A DNA stretch of 64,000 bases from Bacteroides sp. OF04-15BH. GTDB taxonomy: Bacteria; Bacteroidota; Bacteroidia; Bacteroidales; Bacteroidaceae. Positions within the stretch are counted from its first letter, which is position 1; the number at the start of each line of letters is the position of its first letter. The stretch spans positions 1 to 64,000 of the forward strand of contig NZ_QUEM01000018.1 in NCBI RefSeq assembly GCF_003477995.1, given 5' to 3'. The notes under the pieces were generated by a model that was not told where the DNA came from, ran no database searches, and saw only the letters and a program-made list of their open reading frames with translations. The position numbers and the translations under genes are program-made. Shown here piece after piece: positions 50,787-60,395 of this stretch.

Positions 50787-50840
50787 ACTCCCTTTTCCGG
50801 AGAAGTATGGAAGATACCATCCGGGAAAGGGAGTTCCTTT
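50787..50840 (+). terminator. Intrinsic terminator after metH
   Basis: 50787-50800 pairs with 50821-50834 (14 bp, one G-U), with an inner ATGG/CCAT stem, then a T-rich stretch. The following spacer to 51069 also has an 8-bp stem at 50949-50978 (ATTCCGTT/AACGGAAT) of unclear use. Confidence 0.75.
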
Positions 50841-51069
50841 GTTTGTATGGAAGATTTTTCTGCTTTTTTCTTCCTGAAAAATCCTTTCAAAAGTAAAAAT
50901 CCGAAATTTTGTAAAAACTTATATTTCCTGACTTATAAAGACAAAAATTCCGTTATCGGTAAATTAAAAACGGAATAACGGGCAGGAATACTTTCTTTTT
51001 GTTTCTTTATAGGGGCGCAAACCCCGATAAGCCCTACAGAAAAAGTAGCAAAAAAACACCTTTTTCTTT

Positions 51070-51098
51070 TTGATTATTGCAATTTTTCTTTAAGTTTG
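51070..51098 (+). promoter_or_regulatory. Promoter of ppdK
   Basis: TTG at 51070-51072, 18-bp spacer and TAAGTTTG at 51091-51098 fit the consensus. The start site would be about 35 bp before the start codon. Confidence 0.6.
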
Positions 51099-51140
51099 CG
51101 TTAAAGAAATTTTAGTTAACTAATAAAACCATCATGAAAA

Positions 51141-53861
51141 ATGAGTGAGAAAAGAGTTTATACATTCGGAAATGGAAAAGCAGAAGGTAGAGCTGATATG
51201 AGAAACCTTCTCGGTGGTAAAGGTGCCAATCTGGCAGAAATGAATCTGATCGGTGTTCCGGTCCCTCCGGGTTTCACCATTACGACCGATGTGTGCAACG
51301 AATATTATGCAGTAGGTAAGGAAAAGGTGGTCGAACTGTTGAAGTCCGACGTGATTGCCTCTGTAAAGCATATAGAAAATCTGATGAACTGTACTTTCGG
51401 TGATCCGAAGAATCCGCTTCTGGTTTCGGTTCGTTCCGGTGCCCGTGCCTCTATGCCGGGTATGATGGACACCATCCTGAATCTGGGTCTGAACGATGAG
51501 GTGGTGGAAGGTCTGGCTGCCAAGAGCGGCAATCCGAAGTTCGCATACGATTCTTACCGTCGCTTCGTGCAGATGTACGGTGATGTGGTACTGGGTATGA
51601 AGCCTGCCAACAAGGATGACATCGATCCGTTTGAGGCTATCATCGAAGAGGTGAAGAAGAAACGCGGAGTGTTGCTGGACAAGGATCTGAATCTGGAAGA
51701 ACTGAAAGAACTGGTTGTCCGCTTCAAGGCTGCTATCAAGGCTCAGACCGGTGAGGATTTCCCGACCGATCCGATGGAGCAGTTGTGGGGCGCTATCTGT
51801 GCCGTATTCGATTCTTGGATGAACGAGCGTGCCATCCTGTATCGTAAGATGGAAGGAATCCCGGCAGAGTGGGGTACAGCCGTGAACGTACAGGCTATGG
51901 TCTTCGGTAACCTGGGTGATACTTCAGCTACCGGCGTTTGCTTCAGCCGTGATGCCGCAACCGGTGAGAACCTGTTTAATGGCGAATGGTTAGTCAATGC
52001 TCAGGGCGAAGATGTGGTGGCCGGTATCCGTACACCGCAGCAGATCACCAAGATCGGTTCTCAGCGTTGGGCAGCTCTTCAGGGTATTTCTGAAGAAGAG
52101 CGCGTGGCCAAGTATCCTTCTATGGAAGAGTCTATGCCGGCCATTTATAAGGAACTGGATGAGTTGCAGAACAAGCTGGAGCAGCATTATCGTGATATGC
52201 AGGATATGGAGTTCACCGTGCAGGACGGTAAGTTGTGGTTCCTCCAGACTCGTAACGGAAAGCGTACCGGTACGGCGATGGTGAAGATTGCCATGGATTT
52301 GGTGCGTGAGGGTATGATTGATGAAAAGACCGCTCTGTTGCGTTGCGAACCGAATAAACTCGATGAATTGTTGCATCCTATTTTCGATAAGGAAGCTCTG
52401 AAGAAAGCCAAGGTGCTGACCCGCGGTTTGCCGGCTTCACCGGGTGCTGCCAGCGGTCAGATTGTATTCTTTGCCGACGATGCCGCTCAGTGGCACGATG
52501 ACGGTCACCGCGTAATCATGGTCCGCATTGAGACTTCACCAGAGGATTTGGCCGGTATGTCTGCTGCCGAAGGTATCCTGACAGCCCGTGGCGGTATGAC
52601 ATCTCATGCAGCAGTGGTTGCCCGTGGTATGGGTAAGTGCTGTGTTTCCGGTGCCGGAGCTATCTGTATCGACTATAAGGCCAAGACTTTGGAGATTGAA
52701 GGACGTGTATTCAAGGAAGGCGATTATATTTCTTTGAACGGTTCAACCGGAGAGGTTTATGCCGGTGAGGTACCGACCAAGGCTGCCGAGTTGAGCGGTG
52801 ATTTCAAGGCTTTGATGGATCTGTGCGACAAATATACCCGTCTGCAGGTACGTACCAATGCTGATACACCACACGATGCCCAGATGGCACGTAGCTTCGG
52901 TGCCAAAGGTATCGGTCTGACCCGTACGGAGCACATGTTCTTCGATGGACAGAAGATTGTGGCTATGCGTGAGATGATTCTGAGCGACACCGTAGAAGGT
53001 CGTGAAAAGGCTTTGGCCAAGTTGCTTCCTTATCAGAAGTCTGACTTCAAAGGTATTCTCGAGGCTATGGACGGTTGCCCGGTAAATATCCGTTTGCTCG
53101 ATCCTCCTTTGCATGAGTTCGTACCACATGATCTGAAAGGTCAGGAGATTATGGCTAAGGAAATGGGTATCAGTGTGGCTGAAATCCAGCGCCGTGTGGA
53201 AAGCCTTTGCGAGCACAACCCGATGCTGGGTCACCGTGGTTGCCGTTTGGGAATTACTTTCCCGGAAATCACAGCGATGCAGACTCGCGCTATCCTGAGT
53301 GCCGCTTGCGAACTGAAGAAAGAAGGCAAGAATCCGATGCCGGAAATCATGGTGCCGCTTATCGGTATCCTTTATGAGTTCCAGCAGCAGAAGGCCGTGA
53401 TTATGAAGACTGCCGAGGAAGTGTTTGCCGAAGAAGGTGTCCGCATTGACTTCGAGGTTGGTACGATGATTGAGATTCCGCGTGCTGCTCTTACTGCCGA
53501 CAAGATCGCTTCTGAGGCCGAGTACTTCTCATTCGGTACCAATGATCTGACTCAGATGACCTTCGGTTACTCTCGTGACGATATCGCCAGCTTCCTGCCG
53601 ACTTATCTGGACAAGAAGATTCTGAGCGTCGATCCGTTCCAGGTATTGGACGAGAACGGAGTGGGTCAGCTCATCAAGATGGCTGTAGAGAAAGGCCGTG
53701 CCGTTCGTCCGGGCATGCGTACCGGTATCTGCGGTGAGCACGGTGGTGAGCCTCAGTCAGTGAAGTTCTGCCACAAGGTGGGTATGGATTACGCTTCATG
53801 CTCTCCATTCAGAGTGCCGATCGCCAGACTCGCGGCCGCGCAAGCTGCAGTTGAAGAATAA
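51141..53861 (+). CDS. ppdK: Pyruvate, phosphate dikinase
   Basis: The 906-residue enzyme has the full PPDK order: ATP-grasp domain (about 1-350, with GGKGANLAEM and SVRSGARASMPGMMDT), the swivelling phospho-His domain with GGMTSHAAVVARGMGKCCVSG (catalytic His489) and the C-terminal PEP/pyruvate barrel (LTRTEHMFF, GTNDLTQMTFGYSRDD, GICGEHGGEP with catalytic Cys864). It interconverts ATP, phosphate and pyruvate with AMP, PPi and PEP, a glycolytic step in anaerobes. Single gene with its own promoter and terminator. Codon use indicates high expression. Confidence 0.97.
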   Translation: MSEKRVYTFGNGKAEGRADMRNLLGGKGANLAEMNLIGVPVPPGFTITTDVCNEYYAVGKEKVVELLKSDVIASVKHIENLMNCTFGDPKNPLLVSVRSGARASMPGMMDTILNLGLNDEVVEGLAAKSGNPKFAYDSYRRFVQMYGDVVLGMKPANKDDIDPFEAIIEEVKKKRGVLLDKDLNLEELKELVVRFKAAIKAQTGEDFPTDPMEQLWGAICAVFDSWMNERAILYRKMEGIPAEWGTAVNVQAMVFGNLGDTSATGVCFSRDAATGENLFNGEWLVNAQGEDVVAGIRTPQQITKIGSQRWAALQGISEEERVAKYPSMEESMPAIYKELDELQNKLEQHYRDMQDMEFTVQDGKLWFLQTRNGKRTGTAMVKIAMDLVREGMIDEKTALLRCEPNKLDELLHPIFDKEALKKAKVLTRGLPASPGAASGQIVFFADDAAQWHDDGHRVIMVRIETSPEDLAGMSAAEGILTARGGMTSHAAVVARGMGKCCVSGAGAICIDYKAKTLEIEGRVFKEGDYISLNGSTGEVYAGEVPTKAAELSGDFKALMDLCDKYTRLQVRTNADTPHDAQMARSFGAKGIGLTRTEHMFFDGQKIVAMREMILSDTVEGREKALAKLLPYQKSDFKGILEAMDGCPVNIRLLDPPLHEFVPHDLKGQEIMAKEMGISVAEIQRRVESLCEHNPMLGHRGCRLGITFPEITAMQTRAILSAACELKKEGKNPMPEIMVPLIGILYEFQQQKAVIMKTAEEVFAEEGVRIDFEVGTMIEIPRAALTADKIASEAEYFSFGTNDLTQMTFGYSRDDIASFLPTYLDKKILSVDPFQVLDENGVGQLIKMAVEKGRAVRPGMRTGICGEHGGEPQSVKFCHKVGMDYASCSPFRVPIARLAAAQAAVEE

Positions 53862-53901
53862 TATGAATTTCATTTTTATATAGGAATAGTTATAAAATAG
53901 G

Positions 53902-53940
53902 AAAAGGGAAGACTGCCGATGATGGTGGTCTTCCCTTTTT
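53902..53940. terminator. Intrinsic terminator between ppdK and the DUF262 cassette
   Basis: AAAAGGGAAGAC (53902-53913) pairs with GTCTTCCCTTTT (53928-53939) with a short inner stem, followed by T on the plus strand and (as A run) on the minus strand. It probably serves both convergent units. Confidence 0.8.
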
Positions 53941-53951
53941 CCTGTTTCCGT

Positions 53952-56240
53952 TTACACAAAATTTTGGACAGTGTCAAAAACTCTTATAATGAGATCTGCA
54001 CATACTTGTATCATATCGCGATTGATTGATATTGGAACAAGACAATCCTGATCGTTTATCTGTTGAATCTTAAAATCATTTTTTATGTCTTCTGTTATGT
54101 AACATTGTCCTAAAATAATATGCCAACCATCTTTTCTACTTATAACACTAAATAAAGGTTCCCAATGAATTTTATCTTTTACTATAGATAATGGACATTT
54201 CCCTGAATATTGTTTATATAATGCCATTTTTATCTTAGGATTTATTCGATTAACAATATTCTCTACTGCAACAGCCAAAGGATCTGTGTGATAAGCTGTT
54301 CCAGGGTTGGAACTATATGAACCTAAAGCAATCCAGTCTATCTCGTTCAATTTATTCTTTATTGCAAAATGATGCTGAGAACCATTAGCATCTATAAACT
54401 CATCATAATTAAGAATATAATATGCAAATCCTTGTGTATAAACTTTCTTTGCTTCGTTTATAATTAAATTGGGTTCGCCTGCAGCAATTATTTTCCGAGT
54501 CAAATCAGCAAAACATTCTGACAGCTGTCCGGAATCAGATATAAACAGTACGTCCCATCTGTCTTTACTACCCCAGAAATACCGATTTCTGCCTATGCAA
54601 TCACTAAGATATGTACCACTATATCCACATGATACCAACAGACGTATTCTTAGGATTTGTGATTCATTGCAGAATATTCTCAACGTATTGAAAACGTTAT
54701 GAATTCCATATGCATTAATTGCTTTATCAAATACAGCATTATTTCCACGTGTAATAGAACAATCATCTATGATACAATTTTCAATAGAAAGAATAGAATT
54801 ACCTGCTTTGCTTGTAAGTGTCTTTATGGTTGAATTATATTTGTCAAATTCCGATACGCGTAAGTTCAACTGTATTGTTGTTCTTGTTCTTATGTTTTGA
54901 ATATCACTTTCAAAGTTGTTTCTTACAGATCTCATGTAAAACTTGAGTGAGTCATCAACTGTTTTTACAGTTTTCTCATTGCAATAATATATTAAGGCAT
55001 AAAATAATAGTAAATCAGTTAATTCCATTGAGGATCCATTTTCAACACAAAGCTTAAAAAGATTAGTTTGTTTCGTTCTGAAAAGGCGGACTTTTTTATT
55101 TTCATTGTTAAAAGGTAATTCTTCAGGACATATATAAAATAGATCATCAAAAAAATTAGAGTGATCTATTCTGCACAGTGCATCCAATGTTCCAAAAAGA
55201 GCATCTATAAACTCCTTATTCTGCCAGACTTCACGTTTTGTTACCGCTCCTATTTTGCTATATTCAGACTTTGTAGCTGGATTCTTAACATAATAAAAAT
55301 ACATGCATAAAAAATCAAACAGATTCATAAACATCTTATCTATGCATGGATATTGTTTCGACTGCTGTTCCTCATCTAGTTTCAAATATTCGTCCTTTAA
55401 ATAAGTCCAGAACAAATCAGTCCATTGATGCTCAATAGAATAACAAAAATAATCTTTGTAAGTGTTGGATTGAGAATTCCTTCCGACTTCAGCTTTCGTA
55501 TACTCTTCATCTCCGAACGCTTTCTCGAGGTATTTTATAAAATCAGATTTCCAATTCTCAAATGGGGTCAATTGCTTACCACGTGCATTCATTTTGATAT
55601 ACAATGAATCCGTCAAATCGTAATCAGTCATATTAAGTTCATCGAACGAAATTAGGTTCTGGTCACTACATAATTTTTTAAGCATGGAAGATATCTGAGC
55701 CTCGTTATAACCATTCAGTTTTTCTTCCATGAAATCTACCATTGATATTATTGCAATGATAGTAGGATCATAGTTCCAGTCTTCGGAGAACCAAGGCTGA
55801 TTTTTTAGTCTTTGTCCTAAACTCTTTGTTTTATTCTCATCTTGTAATTGTCTTTCAATGATGTTTCTACAAAAAGTTGATGAACTAAGTCTGGTTTCAT
55901 AGTTAAAACCTTCTATTAAATTCAATGGGTATTCTTGTTGTGCATCATTAGAACTTTTTTGCCATATTACCCAATGAAGAATAAAAAGCGTTGTAAGCCG
56001 CTGTTGACCATCCAATGGGATAAATCTGTTTGAAACATTATTTTTTGCTCCGTAAATAAACTCCAGATGGCATGGTTTGGCATTGTCATCTGCAATTGTA
56101 TTTATAAGTCTGGAAACAAAAGCTTCACGTTTATCCTGTTCTTCTATTGTAAATCCACGACCTTGTACATAGTCTCTTTGTATAGCGGGTATTTCTATCT
56201 TTTGCGCTTTTATGAATGATTCGAATGTAATTGAAGCCAT
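53952..56240 (-). CDS. DUF262 (GmrS/ParB-like nuclease) protein B of a tandem pair
   Basis: The 762-residue protein begins with the DUF262 fold: IEIPAIQRDYVQGRG and FIPLDGQQRLTTLFILHW, where DGQQR (about 77-81) is the ParB/Srx-like nucleotide motif used by GmrSD, SspE and BrxU enzymes. No HNH/DUF1524 motif was seen in its C-terminal half, which is long and unassigned. It starts 2 bp after the other DUF262 gene, so both are translated together. Such enzymes restrict modified phage DNA in known cases; the target here is unknown. Confidence 0.8.
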   Translation of the reverse strand: MASITFESFIKAQKIEIPAIQRDYVQGRGFTIEEQDKREAFVSRLINTIADDNAKPCHLEFIYGAKNNVSNRFIPLDGQQRLTTLFILHWVIWQKSSNDAQQEYPLNLIEGFNYETRLSSSTFCRNIIERQLQDENKTKSLGQRLKNQPWFSEDWNYDPTIIAIISMVDFMEEKLNGYNEAQISSMLKKLCSDQNLISFDELNMTDYDLTDSLYIKMNARGKQLTPFENWKSDFIKYLEKAFGDEEYTKAEVGRNSQSNTYKDYFCYSIEHQWTDLFWTYLKDEYLKLDEEQQSKQYPCIDKMFMNLFDFLCMYFYYVKNPATKSEYSKIGAVTKREVWQNKEFIDALFGTLDALCRIDHSNFFDDLFYICPEELPFNNENKKVRLFRTKQTNLFKLCVENGSSMELTDLLLFYALIYYCNEKTVKTVDDSLKFYMRSVRNNFESDIQNIRTRTTIQLNLRVSEFDKYNSTIKTLTSKAGNSILSIENCIIDDCSITRGNNAVFDKAINAYGIHNVFNTLRIFCNESQILRIRLLVSCGYSGTYLSDCIGRNRYFWGSKDRWDVLFISDSGQLSECFADLTRKIIAAGEPNLIINEAKKVYTQGFAYYILNYDEFIDANGSQHHFAIKNKLNEIDWIALGSYSSNPGTAYHTDPLAVAVENIVNRINPKIKMALYKQYSGKCPLSIVKDKIHWEPLFSVISRKDGWHIILGQCYITEDIKNDFKIQQINDQDCLVPISINRDMIQVCADLIIRVFDTVQNFV

Positions 56241-56242
56241 AA

Positions 56243-58237
56243 TTATTTTTTAGTATAATGTGAATTAAAATCATTATATACAGATTCTATTGCAGTAAAA
56301 TAAGCTTCACGATCAGGTCTTGTCCACAGCTTTGGAAGGATATTAGATTCCGTTGCAGCAGAATAATATTTACCGAACGCTTTATATGTAGTTGGTAGTA
56401 CGTAAATATTTTTACTCTTTTGACGTTCGTTAAGAATTTCCCTTTTGACATCAAGCAGATTGTTGCTTAGAGCAGAGTTAGTATCCTTGTCAACTAAAGA
56501 CAAATTATATAGAGTGTGCATTTGCCCTTCACTCATATTTGCCAAGTCGTCAAAATCCTTGTCAATTTTATTTATGATACTATGTGCTGCATCTATATTT
56601 TCTTTGTACGATTCTTCATTTTTTATATACAGTTTTAATACTGTTATATCGTTTTCGTATTGCTCATACTTTTTAAGCTGCCTTAAACTATTTTCCTTGA
56701 CTGTAAGCCATGCTTGTATAGTATCAAGTTTTATATTATCCAAAATAAGATTCTGAGGATGAATATGTTCAAGACTGGTTATATTATCATCTCTAAGAAG
56801 ATGGAATGGGAATCTGGCCGATTCTTTTTGTTGGTTTCGTATATCTTCAACATTGAAAGTCACCAATATCTTGATAATCTGTTCTACATTGTCGTTATAG
56901 TTAATATACTTCAGTCCCCATGGTACTATCCCTTTTTTTGTCTTAAGATGTTCTTCAACATGTATCTGTTCAGCAATCCGCTTTTTCAGATAATTCATAA
57001 ATTCTTCTTTTGTTTTGACTTCATATTGTTCAAATAGACTTTTTAGCAAAGCAAAACGCTTTTCATTGCTGAAGTCTGTGTTTTTATACTCCATAAGCCA
57101 AACAAGAAGTCCAATCAGATGATATGTATTGGGATTTTTATACCAGTTATAAAGTGCAGTGTAAGTAGTTTGTATTTTTTTCCATATATACTCTACATTT
57201 TCTGCGTAATTTCCATCTTGGTTTGTTCCAAGATAATGATTACAGACCTCATAAATAAAATCTTTCGATTCTTTCTGTATGTTTATTTTGGGATCTTTAT
57301 TCAGCATTTCCTGATAGAGGTCGTTGCAAACTAAAGAAAGAACAACCATAATATGTGATGTAAAGCTATTATCTGATTTCATAAACATAGACCACATAAA
57401 TGGATCTTGCAATTGTTTTTCCATTACATCCCATTCATATGAACGTCTAAAAGCAAGTTCACTCATGAAAGCCCTGTTTTCTGTGTATATATCACATTGT
57501 AGAAGAAGAGCTTTTACTAAATCGGTAGCAGTCAGAGCAGTTTTACCATAGTTAAGTTGAGAGAATACTTCTATAGAATCAGTATTATCTTTTGCCGCTA
57601 CCTCATACCAGATAAATCTTACATCATTCTTTTTATCATTTTCAATTTTCGTATTCAACAAATCATCGCCTTCAAGCCCTGAGATTATTTTGTAGTTATC
57701 AGGTGTTAATACTTTTAGTATCGTATTTTTACTGATTTCTTTTTGCTCGAACCAGCTTTCTATTGCTTTGTAAGCGCGTGTCATATAGAAAAAATCAATA
57801 TTACGAATGGACTCTTTAATATCACTGCTTTTAAATTCTTTATTGTCAAAAAAATCCGAATCACGACTTTCATATTTAAGTGTAAACAGTGAAGTTGCAA
57901 GTCGTCCACTAAAATTACATTTCCTTGTGTCTTCAAGGTATGACAATAATAAGTACAATGTTGTCAATCTTTGCTGGCCATCAATTACATCATATACAGT
58001 GTCTGTCTCATTACTTAACTTTTTATTTTTTACAATAGCTAATGGTTGAAAACAATAAAATTTTCCCTGTCTGTGTTGCATATCCTCCATTTGTTTGCTA
58101 AAGCCATACAAATCGTCAAGTAACGCTTCTACATGTTTACTTTCCCATCTATAGCCTCTTTGATAGCTAGGGATATTAAAATGCATTGTAAGCAAATCTG
58201 CCACATGCCTTAGTTCTAGTGTCCTTTTATCTTCCAT
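56243..58237 (-). CDS. DUF262/DUF1524 (GmrSD-like) protein A of a tandem pair
   Basis: The 664-residue protein has the DUF262 motifs NIPSYQRGYRWES and VYDVIDGQQRLTTLYLLL (DGQQR about 86-90), and around residue 490 the LEHIHPQNL motif of a DUF1524-type HNH nuclease. It thus has both halves of a GmrSD-type type IV restriction enzyme in one chain. It lies 2 bp upstream of protein B and 34 bp after the exonuclease remnant. The pairing of one HNH-bearing and one HNH-less DUF262 protein suggests a two-part complex. Confidence 0.83.
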   Translation of the reverse strand: MEDKRTLELRHVADLLTMHFNIPSYQRGYRWESKHVEALLDDLYGFSKQMEDMQHRQGKFYCFQPLAIVKNKKLSNETDTVYDVIDGQQRLTTLYLLLSYLEDTRKCNFSGRLATSLFTLKYESRDSDFFDNKEFKSSDIKESIRNIDFFYMTRAYKAIESWFEQKEISKNTILKVLTPDNYKIISGLEGDDLLNTKIENDKKNDVRFIWYEVAAKDNTDSIEVFSQLNYGKTALTATDLVKALLLQCDIYTENRAFMSELAFRRSYEWDVMEKQLQDPFMWSMFMKSDNSFTSHIMVVLSLVCNDLYQEMLNKDPKINIQKESKDFIYEVCNHYLGTNQDGNYAENVEYIWKKIQTTYTALYNWYKNPNTYHLIGLLVWLMEYKNTDFSNEKRFALLKSLFEQYEVKTKEEFMNYLKKRIAEQIHVEEHLKTKKGIVPWGLKYINYNDNVEQIIKILVTFNVEDIRNQQKESARFPFHLLRDDNITSLEHIHPQNLILDNIKLDTIQAWLTVKENSLRQLKKYEQYENDITVLKLYIKNEESYKENIDAAHSIINKIDKDFDDLANMSEGQMHTLYNLSLVDKDTNSALSNNLLDVKREILNERQKSKNIYVLPTTYKAFGKYYSAATESNILPKLWTRPDREAYFTAIESVYNDFNSHYTKK

Positions 58238-58271
58238 ATTTTAGAAAAAGATTTAATTGTATAAAAATATA

Positions 58272-58803
58272 TTATTTATGATATTTGCAATAAAATTGTT
58301 CAACACTTTCCAACTCCTTCAAATATAGTTTCGCGCACATTTCCATATCATCTCCTGTACTGTGGTGTGTCCCTTGCTCTATGCCTAATTGTTCACAAAG
58401 ATAATCCAGAGAATTACATCCAAAGGAGTAAATATTCCGTGCCATCTGCAAAGAGCATATCCATTTCAGCTCAGGGAGATGAATGCGATAAAGTTCAGCA
58501 GAATGCTGTAAGCAGCTTCTGTCGAAAGGCACGTTATGTACCACAAACGTATCGCACTCACCTAAATAAGTCCGTTCTATCTCCTCCCATACCTGACGGA
58601 AACCCAGAGCGTCTTCTGTATTTAGAGGACGGATACCGTGTACTTTTATATTCCAATACTGATAAAGGTTATCTTCCGGATGTACGTACCAGCCATGAAC
58701 GGGTCTCTGCTATTTCTCCGTGTCGTACAACACAGATACCCACCTCACATACTGAAGTACATTTGGAGGTTGCCGTTGCAAAGTTTATCGCTATGAAATT
58801 TAT
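58272..58803 (-). pseudogene. Decayed DnaQ-like 3'-5' exonuclease
   Basis: Read across frames the minus strand gives an exonuclease of about 175 residues: NFIAINFATATSKCTSVCEVGICVV, then EDNLYQYWNIKVHG, then VVHNVPFDRSCLQ and HHSTGDDMEMCAKLYL. Three lesions stand out. The start codon position reads ATA (58803-58801). The first catalytic motif, normally DFE, reads NFA. A one-base shift occurs at about 58672-58684. The tail could still give a 90-residue fragment from 58544. WYL-regulator neighbours often keep such an exonuclease; here it has been lost. Confidence 0.75.
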
Positions 58804-58809
58804 ATCTGC

Positions 58810-59730
58810 TTATGAGTCATTATTTGATTGTTTATAATAGGATAAGATATTCTCTGCAAACCTGCATATTTCATCCTTTACCCATTGTGGCTCGATAACT
58901 TCTATCTGGTCTGTCTGTTGTAGCAATGCCTGTAGAAAATCGTATGTAGGCCGGACTTTCATTTCGAATGTAGTAGATTCATCATCTGATGCAATCTCAC
59001 GCTGAGAGTCATGTATGGGTAAAGTAGCCAGGTATTTTCTTGCCCATCCGTATGCCCTAATTACCACACGCTCAATATCAATATCTCCGTCAGCGATAAT
59101 GCCTACGCATCCTTTAAAATATTTATTTATATCAAATGAATCTGGAAGTTTAAATGTTGTATCCGTAATTTTGACATTGATTATCCTATCGAGTGCATAT
59201 GTCTTTATATCCTCTGAATAGACAGACCATCCTATAAGATACCAACGGCGATTATAGACCTTAAGATGATAAGGCGCTACCTGAAATGTACTTGCATGAG
59301 ACCTGCCAAAGCCCTGGTGGGTAATTTCTACTACATAATTCTGACGCATTGCCTGAAGAAGAGTCTGTAAAAACTTATTTCCTGAAGGAATCTTCTCAAA
59401 GGAGATGCGTTTCTCTAACTTTTTGTCTGCCTGAAGCTGGTTCAGTGTGGCATATGAATCAATCAGCCATGAACGGAAGGTATCACCCTCCAATAAATCT
59501 GCGTCTTCTATATAATAACCATATCCGCGTTTAGCATCGCAGGAAATGATTATATCAAAGATAGTCTGTACTGCATCTTTATGATTCATAAATGTCTTCC
59601 ACGGTAATGGTCTGCCATCACCTAGTCCACAATATTCCCATTTTTCACTTATCTCCTTGAATGTGATATATGGATGGCATCTGATTAAATCTACCAACCA
59701 TATATATCTACCAAATTTGTTTGCTGCCAT
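58810..59730 (-). CDS. WYL-domain transcriptional regulator
   Basis: Start 59730 (MAANKFGRYIWLVDLIRCH) fits the family N-terminus. The 306-residue protein has an N-terminal winged helix (ITFKEISEKWEYCGLGDGRPLPWKTFMNHKDAV), the WYL domain (about 130-230: VAPYHLKVYNRRWYLIGWSVYSEDIKTYALDRI) and a WCX tail (RPTYDFLQALLQQ). WYL regulators often repress phage-defence operons and respond to nucleic-acid or nucleotide ligands. It is the first gene of the cassette, behind a consensus promoter with a palindrome. Confidence 0.9.
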   Translation of the reverse strand: MAANKFGRYIWLVDLIRCHPYITFKEISEKWEYCGLGDGRPLPWKTFMNHKDAVQTIFDIIISCDAKRGYGYYIEDADLLEGDTFRSWLIDSYATLNQLQADKKLEKRISFEKIPSGNKFLQTLLQAMRQNYVVEITHQGFGRSHASTFQVAPYHLKVYNRRWYLIGWSVYSEDIKTYALDRIINVKITDTTFKLPDSFDINKYFKGCVGIIADGDIDIERVVIRAYGWARKYLATLPIHDSQREIASDDESTTFEMKVRPTYDFLQALLQQTDQIEVIEPQWVKDEICRFAENILSYYKQSNNDS

Positions 59731-59764
59731 AAAGACCTGTTTAATTATGTTATGCCACAAAAAT

Positions 59765-59811
59765 GCATAAGTACTTATGCCAAATTTAGGTATAGATACA
59801 GAAAAAACAAA
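59765..59811 (-). promoter_or_regulatory. Promoter and perfect palindrome of the WYL/DUF262 cassette
   Basis: On the minus strand TTTG (59811-59808), 19-bp spacer and TAAATTTG (59788-59781) form a near-perfect promoter. The perfect 16-bp palindrome GCATAAGTACTTATGC (59765-59780) begins at the next base and covers the predicted start site. It is a strong candidate for the WYL protein's own operator. Confidence 0.75.
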
Positions 59812-60252
59812 GAAATTTATTCTAAAACATATATTTATGACTCTTTATTACATCATTCTCATAATAATATTCGCTATTGCTGTTTATTTAAAATCTTGAT
59901 GTACCTAATATAATAGTTACCTCCTTTACTACTTTCAAAGATTTTTCTATTATTCTTTCGGCAGTTTTCTGTTAGATTCTTCAGACTGTCTGATTTTTAG
60001 CCTGGGCATCATTTGCCGTAATCTTAATTTTTTATTTCTACTCTTATCTAATTCTATACTGTATACACTATAATTATTTTTTCTGTTTCGCTTGACAATT
60101 CTCAAAAAGATCCTATCACAATAATAATATCCATTTATCAAATTGAGAAGGAACTAAAGGCACTTGGATAAAGCTATGTGATTTTATTGTATTAATATCC
60201 AGGTTGTTATGTAATTTATTCCTTTTCAGGCATACCGATTGTATTAGTAATA
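59812..60252. other. AT-rich intergenic region before kdp
   Basis: This spacer is AT-rich and has no convincing gene. A 63-codon minus-strand frame (59950-60141) has no coding features. No ydaO-type riboswitch or complete promoter was recognised upstream of kdp. Confidence 0.4.
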
Positions 60253-60375
60253 ATGAATTTTAAACATAAAAAAAATATGGAACTATTTACAATTGGTTTT
60301 GCCGTCTGTTTGTTGATGGGTATAGGTTGCTTTTGGTTATTTGAGAAATGTATTGATTGGTTTGAAAACATTTAA
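60253..60375 (+). CDS. Small membrane peptide at the head of the kdp operon
   Basis: ATG 60253 opens 40 codons (or 32 from ATG 60277: MELFTIGFAVCLLMGIGCFW, then LFEKCIDWFENI). It is one membrane helix with two Cys and an aromatic, acidic tail. It lies 20 bp before kdpF. Its place suggests a small subunit or regulator of the potassium pump; I cannot name a family for it. Confidence 0.5.
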   Translation: MNFKHKKNMELFTIGFAVCLLMGIGCFWLFEKCIDWFENI

Positions 60376-60395
60376 ATGAAAAGGAGAAAAGATTT

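Noticed and set aside
58367..58837. 156-codon plus-strand frame
   Set aside because: It lies opposite the exonuclease remnant, whose minus-strand reading matches a known family across frames; the plus frame is open by chance.
59950..60141. 63-codon minus-strand frame before kdp
   Set aside because: Lys/Arg/Asn-rich translation of AT-rich DNA with no motif, neighbour or ribosome binding support.
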